From the NCBI GenBank assembly GCA_014529385.2, contig CM043953.1, positions 80,289,338-80,353,337 on the forward strand: 64,000 nt of DNA. The letters are read 5' to 3'. Under the pieces are notes generated by a model. That model did not search any database. It was not told where the DNA came from and worked only from the letters and a program-made list of their open reading frames with translations. The stretch is from Adiantum capillus-veneris (taxonomy: Eukaryota > Streptophyta > Polypodiopsida > Polypodiales > Pteridaceae). Below are positions 36,667 through 47,995 of the stretch, piece by piece. Position 1 is the stretch's first letter, and each line of letters starts with the position of its first letter. Made by a program: the position numbers and the translations under genes.

Positions 36667-37245
36667 TCATATGTATTCTTTTAAGAACAGTCTCCTAAGA
36701 GTAGGGTAAATTGTTTTTTCTTCCACTCTTAGGGTTCTATACCAATCCCCTGCCTTCCCACTTAAGGTTAGGTTTAAAGCATTACTCTTATGTAGGTCAT
36801 TGTGTTCTCCTAGAGAATCGCATATTTGTTCAAACACTTCGATGTGCTTTCTCACATCCCCGTCTCCACTAAATTTTTGTGTGAGCTTGGCTATTTGTAC
36901 TGCCTTACTTCTAAGCTCTCTATCAGGCGTGTTACGCATATTCTCAGCAATAGATCGGCCAATAGCTTGAGCAAATGTTGCCAAGTCACCTAAGTGAGCA
37001 GGCACCATGGGTGAAGGTGTTGCTGAGACTACATGTGGAGTAGGTATTGGCATTGGGCTTGGCGAATAGGAAGCCCTTGGGTTCCACGTTGGGTACGATG
37101 TTGTGCCACGTGGTGGTCCATAGCTCATATGTGTGGCCCTAGGCATAGCAGACGTCGGATGTGACATGCTAATGCTAGCCGGTATGGTCCCATGGAAATA
37201 AGAACTTGGCTGTTGTGGTTGTGGAGCATAGGTAGTTGAAACCAT
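36667..37245 (-). CDS. element B gag, capsid part
   Basis: 192 codons. A Pro/Ser/Thr-rich lead (PSPMPIPTPHVVSATPSP) is followed by the capsid-like segment KFSGDGDVRKHIEVFEQICD and LSGKAGDWYRTL, which match the retrotransposon gag family. It overlaps the upstream frame (37175-38341) by 71 bp in another frame, so a frameshift is needed to join them. It forms the particle core. Confidence 0.7.
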   Translation of the reverse strand: MVSTTYAPQPQQPSSYFHGTIPASISMSHPTSAMPRATHMSYGPPRGTTSYPTWNPRASYSPSPMPIPTPHVVSATPSPMVPAHLGDLATFAQAIGRSIAENMRNTPDRELRSKAVQIAKLTQKFSGDGDVRKHIEVFEQICDSLGEHNDLHKSNALNLTLSGKAGDWYRTLRVEEKTIYPTLRRLFLKEYI

Positions 37246-38341
37246 GGGAGGCCCTAGGGACTACATGAGTGCAATGACCCATAGGTGCATACGATTGATA
37301 CACACTTGTAGGTACTGTTGCAAGCATTGAGCTACCATGTAGCGGTGCTTTACTAACAAATGAGGTCCATGGTGTGTTTCTTAGCATGCCCATCAGTGGG
37401 GTAGGCATGGTAGCCATGGTGTCATCAAGGGAAAGATGAGCTAGACTTGGAAAGGTAAATCTATCACTTGTGGGCTCAGACTGCAGTGAGACCACTGGAG
37501 AAACAACATATGAATGATCCATCAGACTTACCGAGGGAGTCTCCATTTGTGATAAGGTCGGTTGTTTAGCCTTTCCTGTATCCAAGAATCTCATGAGACC
37601 CGTTGAAGGCATGTGGATCCCTTTGTTCTGTCTCTCTAACTCAATGAACCTATGGATGACCTCACAAACTCTTTGTTGTTGATCCTCCACACTAGTAGCA
37701 CCCATTGTGGATTGCAGGACATCTAACCAACTCACGTGATAGGTGTGACCTGTGTATAGGTCGGTTAGAGTTTCCATTTGTAGTTCGTACTCCCAGTTCT
37801 CATTTAAGAATGCTCCATCTAGGATTGAGGTGCTAGGGGTGTCCTTTAAGCTAGATGCTATGTTGCTTTCTAGGGGTTGGCCCTTAGCGGTTGCTAAGTC
37901 AGGAGCACTGGATTGCTCTCCTAGCAAAGATATTGACATAGGAGCTTTTGATTTTAACTCTCTTCGTTGCGCCACCTTGCGTAAGCTCTCGACTTCCTTT
38001 TCCCTAGCCGCAATGATATATTGCTCAACCTCTTGCACTTCGGCAAGGCTTCTACCATCGGGTAATATGACCTCGGAGGGAAATAACTCTGAAGAGTAAG
38101 GAGGTGCAGTCAATGAAGTATTCACATGCACATTCTCTAAGGGCATAGGGTCTATGTTGGTCACAAAAGGACAATTTACTTCCCCACCCCCCTCATTTAC
38201 ATCGTTGGCTCCATGTTCGGAGCGAGTGGCTCTACTAAAGGTTTCCTTCAAGCGGCTAAGCACGCTCGGCCCGGACCGCGGGCTTATGGCATGCATGTAT
38301 TGGCTTGAGCTATCGGGATTAGGCATTGGGAAACCCTCCAT
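37175..38341 (-). CDS. element B gag N-terminal region
   Basis: 388 codons from an ATG at 38341 with no stop. It is rich in Ser, Pro and Thr, with a charged stretch (AAREKEVESLRKVAQRRELK) likely to be a helix and a segment WLDVLQSTMGATSVEDQ. I recognise no domain. Its place, orientation and run into the capsid frame make it the N-terminal part of gag. The end of the frame diverges (FKFLFPW-like) because it reads past the point where the next frame takes over. Confidence 0.55.
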   Translation of the reverse strand: MEGFPMPNPDSSSQYMHAISPRSGPSVLSRLKETFSRATRSEHGANDVNEGGGEVNCPFVTNIDPMPLENVHVNTSLTAPPYSSELFPSEVILPDGRSLAEVQEVEQYIIAAREKEVESLRKVAQRRELKSKAPMSISLLGEQSSAPDLATAKGQPLESNIASSLKDTPSTSILDGAFLNENWEYELQMETLTDLYTGHTYHVSWLDVLQSTMGATSVEDQQQRVCEVIHRFIELERQNKGIHMPSTGLMRFLDTGKAKQPTLSQMETPSVSLMDHSYVVSPVVSLQSEPTSDRFTFPSLAHLSLDDTMATMPTPLMGMLRNTPWTSFVSKAPLHGSSMLATVPTSVYQSYAPMGHCTHVVPRASHGFNYLCSTTTTAKFLFPWDHTG

Positions 38342-39166
38342 GATGTCGTAGTCAGAGGAAGAGTCACTAGCCGCTATGTTAGGGTCTTGGTTTGTACTGC
38401 TTTGGGCCCGAAAACTAAGATAGGTGGATATTGAGAACTCGCGTCAGTCGAAATTCTCTCCAGTTGCTCCGTCTCTAGCACACGACCAGAGCATAGATGC
38501 ATGTGCCTTTGGAACCCTACAAGCGTCGGCGAATAACCTCGAAGTTTAACCGCTTACTTTTTTAGGCGTCCGTTTTCACTCGTTTTTTAATATTTTTTAA
38601 TATTTTTGAATGATCGATTTTTTGATTAAAGTGCGTGATAGGTCAAAACGAGCGTATCACTCAGAGGGTCGTGGTGTGCTTAACATCACAACGCTCGGTC
38701 ACCTGAAGCTCCGTTGGTCCTCAAAAAATGGATTTTTAGCTAGTGTGAAGCTAAAATTCGTAATTTTAAAAGGCGACTGAGACCTGAGCCTGAGCGTGAG
38801 CTTGAGCTTGGGTCTGGGAGATATTCCCCATCCTAATCCTACCTGCCCGAGAGCACACACACACTCTACCTACCTACTTACAACTAATACACCTACTGTT
38901 ACACACTAACACACTTCATTAGGTCTCACAGATCTACTTCCTACTTACTGTACATTACATTACACAGAACTAACAACCTTAGTACTAACACCTTACACAG
39001 AGAAAACACAGTAACCTTTCAAAACTTCATTAACAAAAAAAAATACACAGTAGTAACACAAAATCCTTCTTCTCAACACACACACCTTCCTTCCTTACCC
39101 TTCCCACAATTGAAATTGCACCACAAAAGAAGTACAGAGTTGCATTCAAGCTTTGTGTATGGAATT
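38342..39166 (-). other. 5' untranslated leader of element B
   Basis: About 0.8 kb between the primer-binding site and gag. No ORF of note; contains short A/C-rich repeats (ACACACTAACACAC-like). Confidence 0.6.
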
Positions 39167-39183
39167 TCCCGGAAGGGGCGCCA
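39167..39183 (-). promoter_or_regulatory. primer-binding site candidate of element B
   Basis: The complement reads TGGCGCCCCTTCCGGGA, four bases inside the 5' LTR end. The first seven bases fit the 3' end of tRNA-Asp, the usual primer of many plant Ty3/gypsy elements; the rest has several mismatches to the tRNA-Asp version I know. Another tRNA could fit better. Confidence 0.6.
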
Positions 39184-39187
39184 AAAA

Positions 39188-39756
39188 TATGCACATATGT
39201 CGCACGTGTCAATGCAAGGAACTTGCCGATACACTGTGTGCGAGCCACAAATGGCTCCAAGCACACAACAAGAATAAACTAGTAAGCTGAAAGATGGCGT
39301 TGGTGTGTCACTCACCGCTCTACGCTTCTTGTCGTGGAGGATTCCTCGCCGCGAAGAAGAGGGAGACACCCCTACACCACACTCAACCGCCTCGCCGCCG
39401 TCGTGCTGCCGTAATGCTCGATTGCACACTCTCTCTCTCTCTCATGCATACACACGCACAAGGAGATGAAGAAGAAGAAGATGGAGATGGAGCAAGAGCA
39501 CTCTTCAATTGCACAAATGAGAGAATGAGTGAATTTTAGGTTTAATTGACTTTTATATGAGCTCGCCCCATTCACACTTGGGCACCCATGCTTAGCCAAC
39601 TAATCCCTTGAATGTTCCAGCTAGAGTGCGCCTCTCATCGGCGATCACTCTTACCCTTTTCCTATTGGACCGACAAGCCCGGTACCTGACTCTACCAAGT
39701 AAATAATACAACGTCCATCATAGGTGATAGGGTGCCGTGAGCCGTGAGGGTTAACA
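39188..39756 (-). repeat. 5' LTR of element B
   Basis: 569 bp, direct repeat of 30927-31500. In this copy the end that should read TGTGCGCG (plus strand) is TATGCACA: three G-to-A changes at the terminus. Confidence 0.92.
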
Positions 39757-39761
39757 TAGAG
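39757..39761. other. right target-site copy of element B
   Basis: TAGAG, identical to 30922-30926. Confidence 0.85.
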
Positions 39762-42219
39762 CGTGTGTTTGCCTTTTGTTAGACGAGTTCTGGCCAATTT
39801 GTTACAATGCAAAGCTGTATGGATCCATCCTTCTGGAAGAGGCTGATTTGTTTTAATCTTAGCTTCAAAGAGAATCTTAGCCATCTCTCTGTACTGTGGT
39901 CCCAAGCTTGGTTTAGCCGTAACATCCTTTTCAGGGATTTTAGAGGAATCCACAGTAAGTTGCAACAGCTGGTTTGTGATCTTGGTGAGAACTCTAAGCT
40001 GGATTTTACATTGTCCCATACGCAGCTTAACCCTCTGTATCTCCTTCTTTAGTTTCCCAGGATCATTTAATTGAAGAGCATCATTGAGCAGTGTTTGCCA
40101 GGTTTTCCATTCTACAGTGGATCGCTCATATCAATCCCGAAGGTCATCAGTAATATTATAGTATGTGAGCCGATCTACTGGTTCTAGATGTTGAGGATAC
40201 AGTGCTAGGAAAAACCTTGGCAGCTCAGCTTCTCTAGCTGGTAAAGCATACAAGAGGAATGGGGAATCAAGTACAAACTCCAAAAAATTGAGGACAGCCT
40301 TGTTCTCCTGCTGCATCATCTTTCTAGTTACTCTGATAAGCTGAAACAGTCTTCGAAGAGCAGTTGCTTATTCTCCTACTGTCATTTGAGTCGAAGGCCC
40401 CTTACTGGTGGTAGCCTGATCTTCAAGAATAGCTTGTATCCTTTGATCTAGAACTCTCCTGGCAAGTTGCATTTGCAGTAAAACTTCTTTCAATTGACCT
40501 CTGACGTCTTTCATACATTTATAGGTTGGCCTGTTCCCCATCAGGAGCTCTAATTCGATGGCTAGGGAATGACAGTCTGCAGTAGACTGCCGCTGTTAAT
40601 GTGGATTAGCTAGTTTGTCATCAGAGGTTAGTACCGATTCATGTACTCTTTCTAGCAATTGAATTCTGTTAAGATGCTCAGGCAGTTGGCACACCTCTTG
40701 TTCATGGAAAGCAGCTGATTTCCAATGTTGGACCATTTCTCTGGCGCCAACATATAGTCGCTGAAATTGTTCAAGATTAGACATAAGAACATCATCCTCC
40801 AGATACATCCTAGTTATAGGACCTTGCTGATGTCTTAGTCTCTTGTTCAGAGTGATGAGCTGTAACGAATGTTGCTCATCACCTTCCAAAACCTTAGTCA
40901 CAACTTTACCTTTCCCTTTCTCATCCAAACTGTGTTGTGACTGGTGTACTGGTGAATTCCCAGTGTTGCTGGGTTGTTGATCTCCAGCCTGCTGATCACC
41001 TGACTGCTGACCCTTATTTTGGTCTGGCTGGTCTGTATTGGGCTGATTTCCTCCTATGACCCCTGCTCCACCAACACCAGATCCTGAAGGTGGAGATGGA
41101 GGAGAGTCATCATCATCATACCTTTCTTCTGGTTCATCCTCCTTCTCTTCCTCTTTCGCTGCTTTATCATCATCCTCATCGAGGTTGTTCTGATGTTCAA
41201 TATGGTCCATGATAACTTGATTTACCAAAGCACTGTTTATTCAGAAAGTTTCTCCAACAGATCACTCTACATTGTTTCCATAAGCGCCCTCCTATTATCT
41301 ATATTGAAAACAACATTCCCCTCTGGATTCAGTATCTTAGCCAAATTATTATAGATATATCTTTCAGTTAAAGTGGATTTCAATCCAGTGTGACTAGTCA
41401 GCAATGAGTTGAAATCAACTCTCTTCATTCGCAGCATGGTTTTGAATGTGTTAGTAGCTCTTTCAGCCTCTTCCTTTTCTTCTCTAAGCATTTGCACCTC
41501 AGACTTCATCTTGGACAACTTATTTTCTAAATGCTGAATGGTCCTAGCTGATTGATTTTCCAGGATACTATGCCGCAATGACTGTGTTCCTCTCTCCTGC
41601 TCCAACTTCTCAACTTGCTGCTCAGTTTGCTGTTGCACATTATGTGACAGAATCTGACATAGATTATTGGAATTGTGGTGTCCAATCTTTTTGCCAATAA
41701 CATAGCAAACAATTTTTTTGACTCATAAATTGGGTTGTTTTTGCGACTCACAGCTTCAGCTACGAAGCGGTAAGCAGTGGGAATGTCCAGACCTGCTACT
41801 GGAAACCCTTGCACACTGGCTTTGCATTTCTTCTTGGCAGCATCATCTTCTTTCAGAGCTGCACCGATCTGTTATGCTATTGCTACAGATGGCTTTGGCT
41901 CATTTGGCATCTTGAATGCAAAAGCAATATTTTCAGGTGTTACCAACACTTTCCTACCATAGACCATAGCACTTCCTTCATCCACATTGAAGGAATCAAG
42001 AACCTGTCTAACGATAGCTGTGTCAAACTCAATTCTTGTGGCTTGCACAAACACATGCAAATCCCACAGTCGGAGTAATGACTCGGCTTGATTAGTAAAC
42101 ACATACCGCTGTATTTTACTGTGAGGGATAAGTGGAAGAGAAGCTTTTGCAGCAGCAATAAGTGCTTGGGTTTCCTCTATAGTTTCCTGCATCCTTTCCG
42201 ACATTTTCTTCCTACCCAT
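39762..42219 (-). pseudogene. element A post-integrase ORF (third ORF), interrupted by element B
   Basis: Several consecutive frames make one long gene after integrase: 41872-42219 (AESLLRLWDLHVFVQATR, SAMVYGRKVLVTPENIAFAF), 41527-41814 (GLDIPTAYRFVAEAVSRK), 41267-41638 (long coiled coil with QQQTEQQVEKLEQERG and LENKLSKMKSEVQMLREEKEE), 40596-41228 (acidic DEDDDKAAKEEEKEDEPEE, Gly/Gln linker, then helical region) and 39762-40319. Element B sits in the last part, and the frame continues at 30921. It has no transmembrane or env signature I can see. The N-terminal part resembles the head domain of large proteins found in some plant Ty3/gypsy elements. Function is unknown. Confidence 0.6.
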
Positions 42220-42478
42220 ACACCGTGAAGACGATGAATCAGTAGAGGAAGAAGAAGAGGACTTACTTGAATTTTCAAATCCGTATCCTGGTGTGCCTGG
42301 TAAAGATAGACAACAATTAGCAGTTTCCTTAGACGAAGAAGTTTGTGGTTGTAGTGACGAAACTTTAGATCTTGGCGATGGCGAATGGATAACGGTAGGT
42401 AGATATCATGCAGGAGATTTATGAGGAAAAATACCTACTCGCCTTATTGTTATATGCGTTCGCGCCATAAAAGCTCCA

Positions 42479-43770
42479 CTACTTACCGTTCCTAGAGTCT
42501 GTGCACCACAAATGACGTGGCACACATGCATGGCTAATCCTCTCCATCTCCTCTAAAATGATTACTAATGATAGTCCAATTGACCCTTTTCCCCATAAAA
42601 GCTGATATTGGTTTTGACACTTTACTGATTTTGGTACTACCATGGTGTTGTCGTATTGAGACTTTTTTGACCTTTTGGATGGCCCTGGAACTGGCTGTAC
42701 ATGAAAAAGGCTTGAAATAGCTGATTCTGGAATTTCTTGGTCTTTAGTTCCCACACTACCAGTACCCTTATCCCTGGAAGTCTCTCTGTCTTCTGAATAA
42801 TAGAGCTTGATTTTGGCCCCATTATATATCCCTGGCAATAGTAATCCAGATAAATCTTTCAATCTTACTGTACCATTGGAGAACACCCATTCAACCTCAT
42901 ATGGACCTGCCCAAGCTATCTTTAAGTTCGGTTTTTAAGGGCCTAGTTTTGATTGATATAACATGACCAAATCTCCTTTTTGAAACTCCTTGACTTTGAT
43001 TTGTCTGTTATGCCAATGTTTCCTTCTTTGCTGAACAATTTCCTGTTCCAGCATAGCCCTCTGCCTTAACTCATCTAGTTGTGTTAACTCCTCCAGTCTC
43101 TGTTTTAGATTGTGATTAAAATCTAACCCATACTTGACTGCCATCCTGAGACTGGGTATGACAAATTCCATAGGCACAACAGCTTCAGATCCATACACCA
43201 TTCTAAATGGTGTCAATCCCGTGGTGGGCTTATAAGCTGTCCGATATGCCCAGAGAGCAATTTGAAGTTTCAAATCCCACTGGTGTGGCTCTTTCTACAC
43301 AATCTTAGTGAGAATACTTTTGACAGTCTTGTTACTGCTTTCGGCTTGCCCATTGCATCTAGGATGATATGGTGTTGATTTCCGATGCTTGACTGAAACA
43401 TATCCATGAGAATGTCCATAGTGTCATTGATAAAATGTGTATCCTGGTCTGACACAATCTCCACAGGACATCCGTATCGACAAACAATATTTTCAAATAG
43501 AAACATAGCAGTGGATTTTGCCGTGTTGTCGAGAAGAGCCTTATCTTCTATCGATTTGGTCACATAACAAGTGGCCATCAATATATACCTATTCTCCTTG
43601 GAGTAATTTTCTTGAAGGGACCCATAAAATCTAGACCCCATTTCATAAAAACACCCAATGGCTGAACCGATGTGAGAGGAGTCTTATCTGCTGCAGTGGG
43701 TCTGCCCATTCTTTGGCATATATCACAAGTTTTACAAAAGCTTCTAACATCAGATATTAAAGTCTGCCAC
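42479..43770 (-). pseudogene. element A integrase (broken)
   Basis: The zinc-binding end CKTCDICQRMGRP (about 43690-43735) is followed by MKWGLDFMGP (first Asp), then in another frame NIVCRYGCPVEIVSDQDTHF (second Asp). The third motif is disturbed: where GQAES is expected the frame reads GKPKA, with a frameshift close by (about 43330). The frame 42935-43273 gives ALWAYRTAYKPTTGLTPFRMVYGSEAVVP, and 42479-42886 the C-terminal domain (NGTVRLKDLSG). It cannot be active as it stands. Confidence 0.85.
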
Positions 43771-43949
43771 CACAAGCCAGCCTGTAGAATATTTTTGGAA
43801 GTGATATCAGTAGAAAAATATCCCCCAGAATCCCCATTATGTGCCTTTGAAATAACTTGCATTCGTCCCTCCATAGGCACACATCTACGAAGAACCCCAT
43901 CGACTCCCAATCTATAAAGTGATCCTCCAATGATGGTGAACTTCAGACT

Positions 43950-44644
43950 CTTAATAATCAGAGCCTTCTTTTGATTCTGAGTCCAGTTATCTAGGAATTC
44001 TCCCTTAGAAAGAAACTGATATACCTCATACAATTCTGGATCAGTTGATTTTGCAGCTGTTAACTGAAATAGTTCTGCATCCACTGGCTCCTCTCTTAAA
44101 CACACCTTAGAGTAGCCATCCATACTCCTGGACAGGAAATCAACACCACAATGTTTTTTGCTGAGCTTATGGAAAATACGAGATTCAAATTGCATCAGGA
44201 ACATCATCCAGCGTATCAGTCTGCCTTGAATAATGGCTTTATTAATAAAAAATAATAGGGCCTGATGATCCATATAAAAATGGAATAACTTGCCCAACAA
44301 ATAATGTCTGAATTTGGTAGCACTAAAAACCATCCCTAAGGCTTCTCTTTTAGTAGTTGTATACCCTTGTTCAGCCTGATTGAACCTGCGAGACTGGCAA
44401 AGTACACTAGATAATTAGTTCTTACTTCTGGCTAAGCCAGTATTGGTCCCATTGCCAGTCCTAAAGCATCAACATGTACATGAAAAATGACGTCCCAATT
44501 TGGTTGTCGAAGGACAGGCTTACTGATAATAGCATTCTTTAAATTTTGAAAACTCTCCTCACATTCATCAGTCAAACTAAATTTGCTGGTCTTCTTTGTA
44601 AGTTCATACAAAGGTAATGCGTGGGGAAGCAAACTTGTGCACAA
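43950..44644 (-). pseudogene. element A RNase H (broken)
   Basis: PVLRQPNWDVIFHVHVDALGLAMG (44432-44520) keeps the first catalytic Asp that element C has lost. After a stop near 44430 the frame 43578-44333 gives ATKFRHYLLGKLFHFYMDHQALLFFI and DFLSRSMDG, the second and last Asp-containing motifs. Confidence 0.8.
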
Positions 44645-44699
44645 ATCATCTATAAAAATTGATATATCCCAAGAAAGAGCTTAGCTCTAACACATTTCA

Positions 44700-45420
44700 A
44701 GGCGCCTTGGCCTGTTGGACGCACTGGATCTTGTCATTGGCCATTTCTATACCATTCTGGATACTACATATCCCAGTAGCTGTCCTTTCCAGACTAAGAA
44801 AACAGATTTGAATGGGTTCAAACAGATCTGCTTTTCCTGCCAGTGCTGGAAAACCATTTCAAGAAAAAGTAAATGCTTCTCCTCCGTTGAATATATAGTG
44901 AAGTCATCCATAAATATGGCAAGGAATCGGTGAAGGAATTCACTGAATATTTCCATCATACATCGTTGAAAAGTGACTGGTGCATTGCAAAGACCAAATG
45001 GAATTACTAGATACAGAAATGCTCCCCACTCAATAATAAAAGTGGTTTTACTCCGGTCTTCAAGAGCAATCTGTAATTGGTTATAGCCACTATAACCATC
45101 CATAAAGCTATACATCTCATATCCTGCAATTTCATCAAGCAACATATCCGTGAAGGGTAATGGAAAGGGATCCTTAATTGTTTGAGCGTTCAGCTTCCTA
45201 TAATCCACACACACTCTGACCTTTCTATTTTTCTTGGGTACCACCACAATAGGGAACAACCAGTCACTAGCTACTTCAATAATAAACCCAGCCTTTAGAA
45301 GGTTGTCAATCTCCTCCTTGACCTCTTAGCATAATTTGGATTCATTCAATATCGCTGCAGCCGTACTGGTTTGGCATCTGGTTTCAATGGTATTTGATGT
45401 TGACATACCTCTGGATCTAC
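44700..45420 (-). pseudogene. element A reverse transcriptase (broken)
   Basis: Lead-in CQHQIPLKPDAKPVR (about 45370-45410), then the 170-codon frame 44747-45259 with VVVPKKNRKVRVCVDYRKLN, DPFPLPFTDMLLDEI, GYSGYNQLQIALEDRSKTTF, FGLCNAPVTFQRCMM and the catalytic FMDD (IFMDDFTIYS, about 44890-44920), then LNPFKSVF and LLGYVVS. Stops occur in the flanks near 45265 and 45330. It is a typical Ty3/gypsy RT. Confidence 0.87.
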
Positions 45421-45563
45421 TCCTTTAAGATCAGTATGTTCCCATGCGAACACATCCTTGTACTGCTGGAACATATGTCGGGCCTTCTCTTTCATCTTAG
45501 GATTCGGATGTTTGTTGACTTTGATATATGTAGGATTTTCCTCAGAACCTAAATTCCATTCCT

Positions 45564-45914
45564 CTATTTCCTGATCATCTGGATGTAACCACTTAGGCCC
45601 TCCCCTTTTCTCTTGGTTGACTCCTCAGTGTAATCCCAAGACGGTCCCTTGAGCTCTGAACTGCTATTCTGATTTTTAGTAACTTCTTTCGAGTGTATTT
45701 TTTCAGAATCCACTGGTGTACTGGAATCAACTAGTTCTTTTGGCCTTCCAGTTAGCTGAAATGGACGTTCTCCAAAGTTCTGCTCAGTGAAATGGTATGG
45801 AAATTGCATATTTTGCTTTTCAGCCTGATCTTTGTCCCGTAACACTGCGTTGAGATCTATCTCGGTTAATGGAAGAATATCCATTGCTGCCAGCATTCTC
45901 TCAATTTTCTTCAC
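45564..45914 (-). pseudogene. element A protease-RT linker
   Basis: 116-codon frame of charged residues (NAVLRDKDQAEKQ, PVDSEKIHSKEVTKNQNSSSELKGPSWDYTEES). No motif. It lies between protease and RT. Confidence 0.5.
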
Positions 45915-45959
45915 CTTATACTTCTGGCAAAGCTCTTCAGGTTTTAGCTCCTTTCTCTA

Positions 45960-46594
45960 GCTCCTAGTGTTGTTCGTTTGAATCTGAATTCTGCTCTAGT
46001 GGCACCTTGTATTGTCAGAGTGTGATTAGCATAGTCGTGAATAGCCTGTGCCGTTCGCAGCCATGGGCGCCCCGGTAGCATCCCATACGCACCTTGCACG
46101 TCTTATACTCGAAAGTTAGTTTTGAACTCCCACTCTTATCTGCATATTCTCTATCATACTAGTTGCCTGCTCTACTTGATGGTCCGCCATTCAAACTTTG
46201 AAAGGTACAGGTTTCAGATTTGTAATTCCCATTCTTTACTGAAGATGTATCCCCAGGATGTTTACCCCTGCTCCTCCATCCAGTATGACACTAGATAGTG
46301 GCTCCCACTGTTTCCTAACTTTATAATCTACCTGGATCACTGGCACTTCATCATCTCTGACAGCCAGCCAAGTCAACCGTTCTGGCGTTCGCCTCAACCT
46401 TCATTCACTGTCTGATGAAATTCACTGCTTCAGGCAAAGTTTTTCTAATGTCCTCTAACTCCACCGCGAGTTTCTGAATTCTGTCACAAATTTTCACATG
46501 AATTTCCTCCCTCTCATGATCAAAGTTGTTATCAAAACTTGAAGAATTGGTAGTATCTGCACAATACCATTCCTTTGTTTTCGTGCTTTTAGCT
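45960..46594 (-). pseudogene. element A protease region (broken)
   Basis: At about 46260-46300 the minus strand encodes VILDGGAGVNIL, the retropepsin active-site motif in the D-G-G-A form. Stops are scattered through the rest of the region. No full domain is open. Confidence 0.65.
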
Positions 46595-47402
46595 CACTTA
46601 TCAGTCCCTAACTCTTCCATCAGTCCCTGAACTGCAGCCAACATGGTCTTAGGTGTTCCAGACCTTGACTGATCTGGTTGTGTTTTTTCAAAAGACTTGG
46701 CTGGTATCTTCTGAATGACCCGAGCATCAAAATTCCCTGGCTGCTCTGGCAGCTTCTTGGCTAAATCCTCTATGATTATCATCGCCAATTCTCTTTGTTG
46801 TTGCCATTCATCAACCACCTTTTCTTTACCCTTAGCTTTTCACACCTCTCTCTGCTGAACCCATTTACTACTTTCAGGATTGACCGGTTTTGCTGGGTTA
46901 TCTGGGATTTCCTCAATAACTACCCCTTTGCTGCATGTAACTGCTCATATAGGAACTGGTTCCTGATCCTTTGCCTTAGTAGCCTTAGTAACAGGTGTTT
47001 TTGGACACTGAGCCGCGAAATGCCCATGCTTACCACAAGTATAGCAATTCAAACTTCGACTCTGGAAATATCACAACCCCGGCCCCGGCCAGTACCCCCT
47101 TGGTACCTGCTGTGCCCCGTACCAGCACCACTGATACCTGATTTCTCTTCTAGGGGTACACTGGTAGTCTCCACTCTTTTTGGTTCAACAATTGTAAATG
47201 CCACCACAGATAGATCTTTCCCCTTCTTGAAATGATGAATGCGAATGCCACAGTTGTTCCATAGATGGCTGTAAGCTTTGCAGTAAGTACACTGTGGACA
47301 TTCAATGGAAACATGATCTTTGGATTTACACTTTGAACTCCAGGTTTCCACTCTTCTTACTGGTTGTCTGGTCTGGCTGATTTCAACAATCTGCCAGGCC
47401 AT
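46594..47402 (-). pseudogene. element A gag zinc-knuckle region
   Basis: Frame 47049-47402 has a degraded knuckle (CKSKDHVSIEC) and a good one (CTYCKAYSHLWNNC). A further knuckle CYTCGKHGHFAAQC lies at about 46995-47045, and 46594-46818 continues with a charged linker (ELAMIIIEDLAKKLPEQPGN). These parts bind genomic RNA in gag particles. Confidence 0.75.
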
Positions 47403-47669
47403 CTTATCAATCTTTGTAGACCAAGACCCCTTCTTAGCCTTGTCTTTGCTCTTCTCATCCGAGCTACTTTCAGAACTACTAGAGGTCTTACTGGAATCAG
47501 AATTCTTAATAGAAGTACTGCTACTACTGGACCTCCTCTTCTTATGACTCCTTTCCTTCTTAGCCTGCTGTTCCAGCTTCAGGGCTCACTACACCAGATC
47601 ATTAAATTTCTTTGTTGGTGTAGGCACCTCCTGTTTGTTGGGTTTCAAGCCTTGGTCTAAAGGGTCGTC

Positions 47670-47995
47670 TATCCGTGGGCACTGCCCCCTATAGCATGCA
47701 AGTTAGCTTCAGTTGATGTTCAGTTAGAGTTTGAGTCTGCATGCTATTTTGTATTCATATATTGTAAGGCCTTTTACACAAATTGATAATCAATCAAACA
47801 TAAGTGTGTTGTTTTTCCAAGCTGTGTTGATCTCTCTCTATTTCTCTCATTCTGCTGCATCTCCTCCACGCCATGGCTCCCCACCGCCATAGCTTGGCAA
47901 CCCCAACACTGTTCCCTAAGCTTCTTACTGCAAAAACCATTTAAAAATCTTGCCCGCAATTGTTTTTCTTATGGTGGTTCTTACAGATGCCTAGT
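47670..47995. mobile_element. insertion in element A gag, possibly a solo LTR
   Basis: About 300 bp that does not fit gag interrupts it between the capsid part (right of 47995) and the knuckle part (left of 47670). It contains TTGTAAGGCC, ATCAATCAAACATAAGTGTG and a CTCTCTCTATTTCTCTC tract, as seen near the 3' end of plant copia LTRs. I could not define TG...CA ends or a target duplication, so the identity is tentative. Confidence 0.3.

Larger units (their letters stand above)
30927..39756 (-). mobile_element. non-autonomous Ty3/gypsy derivative (element B) inserted in element A
   Basis: LTRs at 30927-31500 and 39188-39756, perfect 5-bp target duplication TAGAG, polypurine tract and a primer-binding-site candidate. 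On the minus strand it encodes gag with several zinc knuckles (35107-38341), a protease (34020-34657) and a W(V/I)PK-repeat ORF (33150-33806), but there is no RT, RNase H or integrase. Comparison with element C places one internal deletion of about 4.4 kb at about 33821. The two LTRs differ at roughly thirty positions in 570 by eye. It would need enzymes from a relative to move. Confidence 0.9.

Noticed and set aside
37752-38351. Plus-strand frames
   Set aside because: Antisense to gag of element B.
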